In this document: one piece after another, positions 23,701-31,410 of the stretch | Layout of the letters: the number at the start of each line of letters is the position of its first letter | Numbering within the stretch: the stretch's first letter is position 1 | Source: Loripinus fragilis | Lineage: Eukaryota > Mollusca > Bivalvia > Lucinida > Lucinidae | Length of the DNA: 64,000 nucleotides | Direction: 5' to 3' | Assembly (NCBI GenBank): GCA_964019695.1 | Contig: OZ026524.1 | Coordinates: 64,735,066 to 64,799,065, forward strand | Position numbers and translations under genes: made by a program | Notes under the pieces: generated by a model | Seen by the model: only the letters and a program-made list of their open reading frames with translations | What the model was told of the DNA's origin: nothing | Database searches by the model: none

Positions 23701-26214
23701 CAGCAAGCCACTTCCATACAATGTGTAAAATATGGTAACACATATACATGCAAAGCTTTTGCTGGCACACGGGGGGGGGGGGGGGGGGGGATAATATTTT
23801 AAAAAACGTTTTCGGATTTCTATATATCTTAATGTAAAACTGATTGTTCTACCCAAAATTTTATATTTTGAAGCATTTAATATCGAAAACGGATTTCACC
23901 ACCATATAGTATTCAGGTCAGGGTAGCTTCAAGGTGAGAAAGGGGCGATTGACAAACTTTTATGCTTACTCAAAACCAAGGGCATTTACCCATAGCAAGT
24001 GTCAATGATCCTTTATCCATCACGTCTAAGGGAAGAGATTCTCTAGTAAAACCAACAGGATATGTTTGTACTTTTTCAAATGTCACCATTGCTTAAACAT
24101 ACTAATATACACATTTAAATGTACAGGTAAGTCATCGTCCATCTGCATGACTGCCAGGGACGACAATGATGAGCTTGAGGGGGCTTTCGTCAAACAACCA
24201 TACGTTCTACATTTGATAAAGTTTCAAAACGTATGTCTTTGTATGAGTATGTATATGTGGGAGCTGTTCACAAGAGCTTTCAGTAGAACTTTACATTCTC
24301 CATGAAGGGACATACATCCGGGTTAGCACAATCTCAGTTCTTACCGTATTACACGTTGCATTCAAGATGTTTACATTTTCGAAAATTTTCGACTTGTTAT
24401 CTCAAGCACCCAGTGTGTGATGTTTACCTCATTTAAGCATTGCATCCATTTCGTGCGACGTTGGCAAACAGTGCAGGCCAAGATCAGACGCCACACAACC
24501 ACGGTTGCGTTGGATCAGGTTATGAGCTCGTCCAAAAGATTAAAATGGGAAACTCCTTTCGACATTTATGGGTTAACATTAAGTGTGAAAACGAGTAATT
24601 TTCGGAACGCAGTTTCATGAAACATTACATGTACCGTTTTTGTTATGAATACAATATGATCTATTTTTTTTATGTTAAAATGATAACAGTATGTCCCTCT
24701 TAGGGATCTGTTTTTGAGCATTACAACAATCAATCACCGGGTTGTGAAGAAAGCCGAGACAACCGCCCATAATACCCACAAATCAGGACCAAATTTCGAG
24801 AGCATACGAAATCTGTCGGCAGTATTGTATCCGCTACTTAGGACTGGTTCTTGATGCTATCATTGATTCTGTGAATTGTGTTTGTTTGATGGATCTTGAA
24901 GAAAAAATAATGAAATTGAATTATTATTTTTCATCCAGACATGTTAGAAAAAAACCTTTCAGTTTCTAGTTCCTCTCAGTATATTTTGTGGGTTTAGGTA
25001 ATCTTACTGATTTGTACCTTACTTTGGCATGGTTTCTTATGTTTCCGGGAAACCCCTCATCTAAGTGTCAAAGAGTTTGGCTCCAGATCAGACCGACGTT
25101 TGACACAAGTATATGTACAGAGTTAAAGGGATTGATTTCTTAATGGGGTATGCTGTCGCCTGCTCGTCTTCACAAGCGCGGGTCCAGGAATGTTTGTCCG
25201 GAAAACTTCAAGTTTCCAAGGTTCTGCGAGGGAGATCCAGCATTTTCCAGGTGGTCAACTTGCTAATTTCTATAGAAACCTATATAACTTGTCATGTTCA
25301 AGGGGATGGAGGTCCGGACCCCCTGGCTTCATTCGGATCCGCACATGCTTCTTCTTTAAAACTTTCTTCACGTACCTACGTATTTTTACTCTGTGTAAAA
25401 CCACTTTACACGGCTATATAAAGTCCGCACGTGACAAATCACACGATACATGTATTTGGAGACTGGAGTTAAGCAAAGTTAAAAATACGACGTTTTTAGT
25501 GAAGCGCAAATTTTTGTTCTTACGAACAGTTGAAGATGTTTTGATGAAACTGACGTACGCACATCTCAGAAAACAATGTACGCACAATTTAAGATATATC
25601 GTACGAACTTTATTGATGAAATTGGCCCCAGGTTTATTTATAATTTGGTGAAGAAAGAGTAAGTTGTTTAGGCCGCGCAAACGTGCGTGACTTTCATGAA
25701 AATCCTAACCGTACACACATTGAACTCACATTTATTAACCCTTAAAGCGCATTATCACAAAATGCATGTTTTTTATCGTCCACTAAACTATTTGAAGCCT
25801 CATAGACAAACAGTGTGGACCCAGATAAAACTGCTCCTGTAGGAGCAGTCTGATCTGGGTCCGCAATGTTTGCCTCTATGCTTATGTTAAATAGACGTTT
25901 TCCGATGCAGTTATAAGGACTAAATAATGTGTTTTGCGTCTATCTGAGGTAATGGTGCAAGATGATACAGTTATTTTTGAATAAAACCACGCCTCTCTTT
26001 TCAGCTTTTACCTATGTCTAAGGTTGACCTGTCCTTATTACGAATTCATGAGGTGCCACCTTTACAATAACCAAAAAGTCAAATAATACTGCCCAAAGAA
26101 CAATGAACTGTCTTATTTTCATGTCTCTTTTATTTCAGAACGAAAATTTGTGGACATGAACACAGGATTAATAGTGGGCAAACAGTTACTATGTCATCAC
26201 ATTCAGGTTGCTGA
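5374..26214 (+). CDS. PNLIP: pancreatic-type triacylglycerol lipase, complete gene (8 coding exons)
   Basis: Secreted alpha/beta-hydrolase lipase (AB hydrolase plus PLAT), expected to cleave triglyceride or phospholipid acyl esters in digestion. Exons: 5374-5730, 6302-6530, 7713-7832, 9727-9873, 13611-13844, 16523-16637, 17805-17987, 26139-26214; 1,461 nt including TGA, 486 aa, all phases compatible. Signal peptide at residues 1-22 (IFVIITCLAYASHA core). VCYGDLGCF opens the mature chain; HGF oxyanion region; nucleophile Ser175 in GHSLG; Asp198 in LDPADP; HTD; DFYPNGG; Cys259-Cys292 bracket the lid; His294 in CSHSRS; CPTGGCPFMG; PLAT domain from about 364; C-terminal GC like vertebrate enzymes. 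All triad residues are present, so it should be active. Placed in the PNLIP/PNLIPRP family; exact orthology not claimed. Confidence 0.93.
5731..6301 (+). other. lipase intron 1
   Basis: 571 bp from GTATGA to TTATCCAG. Short open frames on both strands overlap each other here and show no domain; no repeat recognised. Confidence 0.8.
6302..6530 (+). CDS. PNLIP: lipase exon 2 (nucleophile exon)
   Basis: Residues 120-195 after TTATCCAG: DNFNIIVVDWGHGS strand, GAELAQFL helix and the nucleophile elbow GHSLGAQ (Ser175). Ends phase 1 before GTAAAC. Confidence 0.93.
6531..7712 (+). other. lipase intron 2
   Basis: Contains a run of 14 C at 7117-7130 and a CATGCGCGG-family MITE (7382-7673) ending 39 bp before exon 3. 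No other gene seen. Confidence 0.75.
7382..7673. mobile_element. CATGCGCGGATCC-family MITE, copy 2
   Basis: Starts CATGCGCGGATTCCAG, centre CGAAACGCCATTTAAATGGC inside GGCCCGCTAGC...GCTGGCGGGCC, ends AGGATCCGCCCAT. Both strands are open through the palindrome, which explains a spurious minus-strand frame. Confidence 0.75.
7713..7832 (+). CDS. PNLIP: lipase exon 3 (catalytic Asp exon)
   Basis: Residues 196-235 after ACATTAG: GLDPADPYF with catalytic Asp198, DAAFVDVIHTD. Ends phase 1 at GGTAAGTT. Confidence 0.93.
7914..8113. mobile_element. 200-bp TTCGCGA-rich palindromic MITE
   Basis: Ends CTGTAAAATCGGAAATTTTC and, inverted, CTGTGAATTCGGAAATTTTC, both followed by GCGAG, flanked by TA (7912-7913 and 8114-8115). 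Interior repeats TTTTCGCGA motifs in both orientations. A non-autonomous TA-target element. Confidence 0.75.
8116..9726 (+). other. lipase intron 3, remainder
   Basis: AT-rich, no coding exon or clear repeat seen. Around 9130-9670 there is a cluster of AACG/AACGT-rich sequence with short open frames on both strands; treated as chance. Confidence 0.6.
9727..9873 (+). CDS. PNLIP: lipase exon 4 (lid exon)
   Basis: Residues 237-284 after TTTTTTGAG: DFYPNGGEHQPGC, then the lid loop opened by Cys259. The lid contains three consecutive five-residue repeats (ITGSQ, IAGSL, ITGSL; residues 264-278). Ends phase 1 at GGTACA. Confidence 0.9.
9895..9990. repeat. palindromic repeat (CTGATCAGA / GCGCATCCGCGCAG)
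   Basis: Inverted arms CCCATCGATGACTCAGATCAG and CTGATCAGAGTCTTCGATGGG around a GCGCATCCGCGC core. The core recurs in the 14858 and 39610 repeats and in the TGAGCCGTGACATG MITEs. Confidence 0.6.
10600..10690 (-). repeat. tRNA-derived SINE fragment
   Basis: On the minus strand a box B-like GGTTCGAATCC precedes AGGCCTGAC. Isolated tRNA-like head; no complete cloverleaf. Confidence 0.4.
10770..10912 (+). repeat. tRNA-derived repeat, plus orientation
   Basis: Contains GGGTTCGAATCCTGCCTGAC (box B-like). An inverted copy lies at 11133-11480, so the pair can form a long hairpin. Confidence 0.55.
11133..11480 (-). repeat. tRNA-derived repeat, minus orientation, split by a SINE
   Basis: Reverse copy of 10770-10912: GTCAGGCAGGATTCGAACCC ... 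GTGGACTTACCACACGA, then the SINE at 11196-11386, then CACACGAATGC and the rest (AACTTTTTGGAGTTATCGAC). Confidence 0.6.
11196..11386 (+). mobile_element. tRNA-derived SINE with 12-bp TSD
   Basis: Head: AGCGCAGTGGCTAAGTG (box A) and GGTTCGAGCC (box B). Body: TTGAGCAAGACACATTTATC. Tail: AATCAAAACAAACAAA. Flanked by CCACACGACTGC (11184-11195) and CCACACGAATGC (11387-11398). Same family at 16837-17040 and, reversed, 39470-39600. Confidence 0.8.
11481..12949 (+). other. lipase intron 4, middle part
   Basis: A ~50-bp repeat (GACCCTTGGGTCTGCAC...TATGTGAGTCCGTCCGTCC) at 11655-11707 matches 10145-10195. A short TG run lies near 12625. Otherwise nothing recognised. Confidence 0.5.
12950..13465 (+). repeat. 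degenerate ~30-bp minisatellite
   Basis: About 16 imperfect copies of a ~28-32 bp unit resembling GGTAATTTTAGTTACAAATATATCTGG, fading at both ends. Just upstream of lipase exon 5. Confidence 0.75.
13611..13844 (+). CDS. PNLIP: lipase exon 5 (catalytic His exon)
   Basis: Residues 286-362 after TCCAATACAG: Cys292 closing the lid, catalytic His294 in CSHSRS, and the Cys-rich CPTGGCPFMGYDADR segment typical of pancreatic lipases. Ends phase 1 before GTATGT. Confidence 0.93.
13990..14080 (+). repeat. tRNA-like SINE head
   Basis: Box A TAGCCTAGTGG and box B-like GGCTTCGAGTCC with a T-rich tail. A partly matching reversed copy (ACTAGGCTATC; TTCGATCC) is at 14545-14640. Confidence 0.5.
14545..14640 (-). 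repeat. tRNA-like SINE head, minus orientation
   Basis: Reverse complement carries GATAGCCTAGTGG and a GGATCGAAA box. Same family as 13990-14080. Confidence 0.45.
14858..15085. repeat. dispersed repeat (CGCAGACCAGC..GCGCA / GAAACCCC)
   Basis: Matches 39610-39830 over most of its length. Open on both strands for ~90 codons; no domain, so treated as repeat rather than gene. Confidence 0.6.
15610..15790. mobile_element. diverged CATGCGCGG MITE with nested palindrome
   Basis: Starts CATGCGCGAATCC and TTGTCAGTGGGGGTCC. Carries three linked inverted GAAGCAATTGGACCT / AGGTCCAATTGCTTC blocks at 15700-15762. Confidence 0.5.
16444..16482 (+). repeat. CACA/CTCA microsatellite
   Basis: Simple CACACACTCACTCA repeat 40 bp before the lipase exon 6 acceptor tract. 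Confidence 0.7.
16523..16637 (+). CDS. PNLIP: lipase exon 6 (PLAT start)
   Basis: Residues 364-400 after CTGATTTAG: HEYFVEIQVSDRM ... EFIITLVGTHHSSE, the first strands of the PLAT/C2 domain. Ends phase 2 before GTTAGT. Confidence 0.9.
16837..17040 (+). mobile_element. tRNA-derived SINE, second copy
   Basis: Same family as 11196-11386: GGGAGTGTAGTGGTTCAGTGG, GAGCAAGACACATTTATCC, AATCAAATAAATCAAACAAA tail. Flanks AGTTAGCT (left) and AGTTTAGCT (right) look like a decayed TSD. An overlapping minus-strand frame is spurious. Confidence 0.75.
17805..17987 (+). CDS. PNLIP: lipase exon 7 (PLAT)
   Basis: Residues 401-461 after TTCTATTGCAG: AYDHGDVERH, VRSVKLEFVK, MRYIKVHSVTVKPADGSF. Ends phase 2 at AC before GTAAGTAA. 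Its last ~70 nt plus donor are amplified downstream. Confidence 0.9.
17988..19136 (+). repeat. tandem array derived from the 3' end of lipase exon 7
   Basis: About twelve units. Units 1-6 (18014-~18600) are ~98 bp and near-identical to the last ~70 nt of exon 7 (CTATGAGATACATTAAAG ... AAACCAGCTGATGGATC) plus the donor TTTACGTAAGT and ~30 bp of intron. Units 7-13 (~18600-19136) are a second subfamily of ~92 bp with the AAAGCTACCACATTACAAGG spacer; several lose the donor (ACATAAG). Each early unit has a GTGTTTTAG|CT that could act as an acceptor. Confidence 0.9.
19137..19330. repeat. fragment of the TTTTGATATCAAG dispersed repeat
   Basis: Two partial reversed copies of the family at 30328-30690 (shared CTTGATATCAAAAGACACTCACCTAGTATTCT), here duplicated side by side. 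Confidence 0.55.
19477..19566 (+). mobile_element. left end of element E (split by a nested insertion)
   Basis: GACTTTTCGCTTACTGTAAAGGC and ATTCATATCTGGGCGTGGTT match the left end of the intact element at 34564-35110. The rest of this copy resumes at 25630-26080, so ~6 kb was inserted into it. Confidence 0.75.
20085..22590 (+). repeat. duplicated block A-B-A'
   Basis: A (20085-20335) and A' (22346-22585) are direct repeats starting TGCATTTCACACGATTCTAG and running to GCCGTCAGTAGCT. B (20378-22345) recurs as B' at 24062-25629. Ends in a 17-C run at 21261-21277 inside B. No coding exon. Confidence 0.7.
22591..24061 (+). other. unique insert between A' and B'
   Basis: About 1.47 kb separating the duplicated blocks. 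Holds a GCAAACAGTTTG-type palindrome (23235-23415) and a run of 20 G at 23771-23790. No gene seen. Confidence 0.5.
24062..25629 (+). repeat. block B' (second copy of 20378-22345)
   Basis: Shares TCACCATTGCT, GTAAGTCATCGTCCAT, GCCAGGGACGACAATGATGAG and the terminal TTGATGAAATTGGCCCC with block B, with deletions. Short frames inside are not conserved between the copies. Confidence 0.7.
25630..26080 (+). mobile_element. right part of element E
   Basis: Continues the copy begun at 19477. Contains the GACAAACAGTGTGGACCCAGA palindrome and ends CACCTTTACAATAACCAAAAAGTC. It stops 58 bp before lipase exon 8. Confidence 0.7.
26139..26214 (+). CDS. PNLIP: lipase exon 8 (terminal)
   Basis: Residues 462-486 after CTTTTATTTCAG, reading TKICGHEHRINSGQTV...SGC then TGA. 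This matches the FC....V..TL..C* ending of pancreatic lipases. It lies 8.15 kb from exon 7 but the phase fits exactly and no exon is required between. Confidence 0.82.
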
Positions 26215-26237
26215 TCTAAAATGTCAATTGTTGGTAA

Positions 26238-26243
26238 ATTAAA
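26238..26243 (+). promoter_or_regulatory. ATTAAA candidate poly(A) signal of the lipase
   Basis: Common variant hexamer 24 nt after the stop; no AATAAA nearby. Confidence 0.4.
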
Positions 26244-26341
26244 AGTTTATTTTTGAAACTGATCATTAGTATTTATACATGATCTTTATGAAAACAGCAT
26301 GCAAAAGTGATTTCATCTGATTTATGCAATCTATAATGTTA

Positions 26342-26587
26342 TGCCCAGGTCACACATTCACGGATCACATCGCCGGTTCCACTACGGATTAAATCTCACA
26401 GATGACCCAGGAAATGCCAATTTCCGTAGTCCGATACGGATGCACTATATACGTATGATTAAGTACTACTACGTGTGATTACGGATGCAATACGAAAAGC
26501 TACGGACCAATACGGATTGCCACGAATGATGCCAGATTGTATCCGTGGCTAATCCGGCGTCCAGTCCGTGAATGTGTGACCTGGGCA
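26342..26587. mobile_element. 246-bp MITE, TGCCCAGGTCACACATTCAC ends
   Basis: Near-perfect inverted ends TGCCCAGGTCACACATTCAC / GTGAATGTGTGACCTGGGCA flanked by TA (26340-26341 and 26588-26589). Inside, degenerate CCGATACGGA/TCCGTAG repeats. Lies ~130 bp after the lipase stop. Confidence 0.85.
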
Positions 26588-26680
26588 TAAATAAGTATAA
26601 CCTGGAAATACCAGAATCATAAACTGCAGACCAAGCCATGGTACTATAAGGAAAAACACCAGGATGACAGTAAAAGTTAA

Positions 26681-27001
26681 CCGGGCCGCGTAGCGCAGTC
26701 GGTAACGTGTCTGGAAACAGATGCGAGTCTGACTGCAGATCCAGGGGTCGCGAGTTCGATCCCGGCCCGGTCCCATACTTTTGTTGAGATTGATCATGAA
26801 ATTATTTCTAAGGTCATTCTCCTCCTTTCCGCTGAATCATTCAAGAAGAGTTGTTGTTAGTTACAAGCAAAATTATGTGCACGAAGTACTGGTTAATTGC
26901 TTGTTCAAGCTTGCCCAGGAAAAAGTGTGGTTAGGTGAACTGACGGTCCCGCTATGACCATAGCTGTTGACTTGGGACATAAAGCAAGAAAACAAACAAA
27001 G
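26681..27001 (+). mobile_element. tRNA-derived SINE (second family)
   Basis: CCGGGCC...GGCCCGG can pair like an acceptor stem; box A TAGCGCAGTCGG and box B GAGTTCGATCC are intact, but the middle is too long for a tRNA and a SINE body and AAAACAAACAAA tail follow. TSD approx CAGTAAAAGTTAA / CAGTGAAAGTAAA. A reversed copy lies at 56085-56325. Confidence 0.75.
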
Positions 27002-27014
27002 CAGTGAAAGTAAA

Positions 27015-27328
27015 TTAATCAGATCTCTCTTCCCCATCAAGATGGTTGCAATATTGGAAAGGACACTAAGTACTAACGATTGACAGACGTTTCAGAGCCA
27101 TGCCCAGAATGTAACTCTGATAGAGTATAACTAACCTGTGAATGCAACTACACCTTACTATGTGACATAGCCCTACAAAAATTGCACGTGTTCAATCTGA
27201 GGTTTACCTTACAGTTATTGGTAAATTTCTACCTTAGACGGATCATCCATGGTTTAGCACGAGATATGGTAATCTGGATGGAATAATGGTTCTCGTATCT
27301 TACCTGTTATCAGTTCAACGTTGATACT
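27015..27328 (+). other. intergenic stretch
   Basis: No gene or repeat recognised. Confidence 0.4.
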
Positions 27329-28203
27329 ATAAGGCTATTGGTCATTGCAAAGGCGACACATCATGAATGCGTAATCAGGACTAGTCTACCTTAGACATAG
27401 GCAAAAGCTGAAAATAAGGCGTGGTTTTATTCGGAACTAATTGTATCATCTTGCGCTATGACACCGCAGTAAAGACACAAAACATATGGTTTTACCCTTA
27501 AAGCAGGGCCAGCAAAATGACTGCATCCAAAAATCTCTGTTTATTGGTTAACATAAGTATAGAAGCAAACAGTGTGGACTCAGATCAGACTGTTCCTACA
27601 GGAACAGTCTGATCTGGACCTACACTGTTCAAATAGTTCAGTGGACGACAAAAACATACAACTTTTTTTGTGATATGCGCTTCAAGTGTTCATAAATGTG
27701 AGTTCAGTGTGTATACGGTCAGGATTCAACTAGCTAGTCTGGCCCAGAAAATATGCACACTCTGGTGCAGTCTTTGCTTTCAAAGGATACCCTTTTAAGA
27801 ACATATTTGACTTAACTACAGCTAGTGACTGGGACTGTGTGGCGGCGGTAGAACGTCTCCCTGCCCTTCACTATAGTAGATTTTATTTTCTTGTCCTTTG
27901 GGATCATGGGTTTCATTGTCGAACTTTGAAACAATTAGAGGGTCACTGATGACGCCTAAATGGCGGAAACTAGCTAGTCTGGTCCAGGAAATATGCACAC
28001 TATGGTTTTAGTTCTTTGGTGAAGTCTTTGCTTCCAAAGGATACCCTTTTAAGAACATATTTTCATGAAATGCACGCACGTTTACGCTTCTCAAACATAC
28101 CAAATAGATAGAACCTGATTTCCCTTCTTGAGCAGTTGAACTAGCCAAACCACGCCTAGATATGAATAAAAAAATTGCCGCCTTTACAGTGACCCAAAAG
28201 CTC
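27329..28203 (-). mobile_element. element E, reversed, with an insertion
   Basis: Reverse complement of the element at 34564-35110: 27329-27722 and 28147-28203 (ends GCCGCCTTTACAGT). The middle ~425 bp carries two direct copies of a ~80-bp unit (CTAGCTAGTCTGG..CCAG, 27729 and 27970). Forms an inverted pair with the E copy just before lipase exon 8. Confidence 0.65.
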
Positions 28204-28334
28204 TATAATACTAGTATTTGGTTTAGGAAAAATAAATTTTCACATGCTACGGCGTAACCTTGTCCAATCTTTGATCCGTCTGAGGGCGAAATTTACCAGT
28301 AGCGGATGGATGCAAACCTGTTTAACTTTCAATG

Positions 28335-28505
28335 CAGGGTTATATTTGATGTGTTTTGTCGTCTGCTGTTTTTTTCTGTCAAATTAATCTTTTTGCGAAT
28401 TTACTTTCCGAAAAACCATCAGGGTGTCAGTTTGGATCTCTGGCCTGACATTTTGACGGGTCTGATCTGGGTCCAAACTGTTTGCAAAATTTATCAGCAG
28501 ATGGC
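28335..28505. repeat. TGTCGTCTGCTG-type MITE
   Basis: Starts TTTTGTCGTCTGCTG and ends TATCAGCAGATGGCAC, with GGTCTGATCTGGGTCCAAAC. Related to 5021-5187. Confidence 0.5.
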
Positions 28506-28731
28506 ACTAGTAGACAAACAATTAAAGTAGTAGTTTTCAGAAACTTTGAAGGATATTCAACTTTCTGAAAACCACACCTACTTTAATTATGTCTTTCTTC
28601 GTCGGCTCTGTCAATATTGAATGACATACCACAAGTTCAAAACACAACGTTCTCTGGTATATATATAGGCATGTTCAGTTCCAGGTACGCAAATAACGCA
28701 TGTGCGTATAACTTGACGCGGCTCGCAGCTA

Positions 28732-28899
28732 CAGTAAAACCGGTCTAAAGAAATACAAAAAATAAAAAAACGATCTTAATGACAAATTGTAGCTTAATGA
28801 AGGTCGAAAGTATTGCAGAATGGAGCATTCTGCAATACTTTTGACCTGCATTAAGCGATAATCGGTCTTCTGAGTGGCCATTCAAGACAGGTTTTACCG
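28732..28899. mobile_element. CAGTAAAAC-family MITE, copy 1
   Basis: Ends CAGTAAAACCGGTCT / AGACAGGTTTTACCG, TA-flanked. Core palindrome AGTATTGCAGAATG...CATTCTGCAATACT. Confidence 0.75.
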
Positions 28900-29254
28900 T
28901 ATTTAATTTGATTTTTAGAAGAAAAATGCAGCTTATAGTGTTTAGTTGCGAGTCTTTAGGGCTCAGTTAAGCCCTCTGGGATATCCTAAAACCATTTCTG
29001 CCCTGGTCCAATACAGAGGGGGTACCCCCAGACCCACCCAAGAGTGCGTACTCTGTAAAATGCCCCAGGAACGCACCTGGGTTCTATCACAGCATGTCTT
29101 GAAACATTCTGTGAATCATCCGTTAATTCTTTTAGCTAATTATCATGATTTTTGAGAATATGTTTCATTCAGCTGGACAGTTAAGTGCAACTACATGGTA
29201 TCACTATTGCCCGTCTACCACATATAGCCAGGTCCCAAGGTTATAAACTTTTTT

Positions 29255-29412
29255 TCATGCTCAACTCAACTAAGCGTGATATTTATTATGCTCATAAAGG
29301 TAAAAATGCCAATTTTTCTGGCATTTATCAACATTATAATTACAACATCTGCGAGTTTTGCTTTATTAGCAGTTGAAATTACATTGCTCAGTTGAGTTGA
29401 GTTGAGCATACA
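29255..29412. mobile_element. GCTCAACTCAAC-type palindromic MITE
   Basis: Inverted ends ATGCTCAACTCAACTAAGC / GCTCAGTTGAGTTGAG; inner AATGCCAA.TTTTTCTGGCATT stem. Relative at 50603-50826. Confidence 0.6.
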
Positions 29413-29659
29413 ATTACAATGTAACAAGCATTCTGTAAGCTAACAGTGGATACCCTGATCAAGACGCTAGGCTCATACGGGTTAATTACACCATAACAAG
29501 TTTATACAACTTTATGGAGGTGGGGGTAGTGTGTTTAGTCCTGGATTTGTGTTGAAGTTCTGTGTGTGTCAATTTGTTTGGATATATCAGAACTCTCTTA
29601 AATAGGGAGGTGACTGTTTTGCTTATTATGTTATTATTTATGTGTCTTTTCCTCTGCGT

Positions 29660-29990
29660 ACCTCTCATTACCAGTGTATGTCTGTTCTACGGCGTTGGTT
29701 CTGTTGTTGTTCATTCGTTGTTGATTGTTACTCCCATTGTGGGATTCCGTAATTGTTCTGTGTTTTGTCGTGCGTTACTTATGTCCATTCTAGTTTTGCA
29801 ATCATCTTGATGGAGAAGAGAGAACTGGTTGCTTTGCTTTGTTTGTCTTCATGGTGTCTTGTGATTGCTGTGTGGCTCTTCCTCCGGATGCCGTGGGCTT
29901 GTCTGCAGTTTGTGATTGTGGTATTTCCTGATCATACTCAATTACTATTTTTTGTCTGTGTTGCGTAATTATGTCATTTCCTGACCATAT
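29660..29990 (+). repeat. family-7 dispersed repeat (GCGTTGGTTCTGTTGTTG..)
   Basis: Shares GTTGATTGTTACTCCCATTG, AATCATCTTGATG.GAAGAGAG and TGTGGTATTTCCTGATCATA with copies at 35260-35560, 44630-44720, 45200-45350 (reversed), 45770-45850, 49015-49320 and 63685-63995. Encodes hydrophobic-looking but fortuitous frames. Confidence 0.65.
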
Positions 29991-30327
29991 TCACTTGTTT
30001 ATGCTTTCTCAGACCATGGTTAAGATATTATGGGAACCAATTGATCCTGTTACTGTATTTAAATAGGCCAGTTTCAATGTTGCAATTTTATTTGCAAAGT
30101 CATGTTAAATAGCTTTATAATAGATTACATTATCAGAGCAGAAAATTTTAAGCAGTACAGACAGTACATACATTTGGGGATGAATATAGTTCATAAAATT
30201 TATATTTAGCATGGCAATGATTAACATTGCTTTGTGAATTGGATTCTTGTATGCGGTCATGTAATTGCATCTATATTCTAAACAAATATATGTTACAATG
30301 TGTGGCTCTTATGTGAGATATACATAG

Positions 30328-30690
30328 AGAATACTAGGTGAGTGTCTTTTGATATCAGGTTTACCAGGCAAGGCTTTGAGAATGCTTGTTGACATCGCGA
30401 GGCTTGCCGAGCGATTCAACATGCGTTCTCAGAGCCGAGCCTGGTAAACTTGATATCAAAAGACGCGAACCTGGTATTCTATTATCAGTTTACCCATTGT
30501 TGAACAGTCTTCAAACTAGCGATTATGACGTAATTTTTGATTTCAGTGTTGATTCAGCGTCAATGGCGACGTCATTCAAAAAGTGCAACGTCATGATGAC
30601 CTGATAAAGGTTACATGCCGTGAGATAGAAAACGTTTATTAGGTTATGTTGAAACAATTCAGTTAATATAAGGGGTGACTGATACACATT
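30328..30690 (+). repeat. family-5 repeat (TTTTGATATCAAG), copy 1
   Basis: GAGAATACTAGGTGAGTGTC, a large hairpin around GAGGCTTGCCGAGCG, then TTCAAACTAGCGATTATGACG and AACGTCATGATGACCTGATAA. Copies at 32846-33175, 42449-42800 and 62686-62995. A high-copy non-autonomous element. Confidence 0.7.
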
Positions 30691-31210
30691 ATTACAATAG
30701 TAACTTGATGTGGCGTAATGTATCACGTCGAGTTGATGAGTCATACTATTGGATCACTCGAAAGCGTCGAGGGTGATCAAATGGTATGACATCATCCACG
30801 AGACGATTTTTCTATCCCATCCTCGCACACATAATGGATTCTTTTCTTGCACACCATTAAATACGGGATTTTTACATTTAAAAATGTTCCCTGAATACGC
30901 TGGGATGCGACATATAACATCATGATGTCACTTTAACGTGCCAATGACGTTACTTGTCTAACGATTCGCGCTGTTGTCATGGAACATCGTGCGGCAGTTC
31001 TTTTTTTATCTTTCCAAGTGTTGAGATAGAATTATCTTACATGGTTGAAAACAGGGGTAATTCCTATCTGGTGTACGAGAAATAGTAATATCTACCTCAA
31101 ATATGTCGAAAGCATGTTCAACCTTTAAAAAATATTACATTCTAAAATAATAGACACAATTTACATTAACGCACAAAAACCAAAGATGTAGACACAGTGA
31201 TAAAAAGCCA
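30691..31210. other. intergenic stretch before the plakin 3' end
   Basis: Contains a small hairpin (GATCACTCGAAAGCG...CGAGGGTGATC). No minus-strand exon continuing the plakin gene found between here and the lipase. Confidence 0.5.
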
Positions 31211-31216
31211 TTTATT
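31211..31216 (-). promoter_or_regulatory. AATAAA poly(A) signal of the plakin gene
   Basis: TTTATT on the plus strand reads AATAAA on the minus strand, ~195 nt after the plakin stop; supports this as a genuine transcript end. Confidence 0.55.
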
Positions 31217-31410
31217 TAGTTTCATCTTCATTAACTTTTATGTAGAAATGATAGTATTTTATAATATACTTATTGTCATTATTTGTTCCATTCTATAATC
31301 TCACGTATATAGTATGCTGCACCTTTACAAAGCCCTAACTTAGCTGATATATATTTAAACATGTACACATGTATGGAATTGATTGAACATTATATTAGTC
31401 TAAGAGTATT

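Larger units (their letters stand above)
19565..25629. mobile_element. nested inverted-repeat transposon complex
   Basis: Outer ends GGGGCCAATTTCATCAA (19564-19580) and TTGATGAAATTGGCCCC (25613-25629). A second left end lies at 19754 and a second right end ends at 22346. GTACGAAGTTCGTACG palindromes and TTAAGACAAATATT motifs sit just inside the left ends. No transposase frame is readable, so it is non-autonomous or decayed. By comparison with the intact element E the insertion point falls in TCAG|G, with a 2-3 bp duplication (AG/CAG). Confidence 0.65.

Noticed and set aside
25190..25651. 153-codon plus-strand frame
   Set aside because: Lies across a diverged CATGCGCGG MITE and block B'; the homologous block B does not keep the frame.
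26681..26775. Possible true tRNA gene (paired CCGGGCC ends, boxes A and B)
   Set aside because: The insert between D-arm and T-arm is far too long and a SINE body with A-rich tail follows; a reversed SINE copy exists at 56085.
29562..29968. Hydrophobic frames resembling membrane proteins
   Set aside because: They belong to a dispersed repeat present at least six times in the window without frame conservation.
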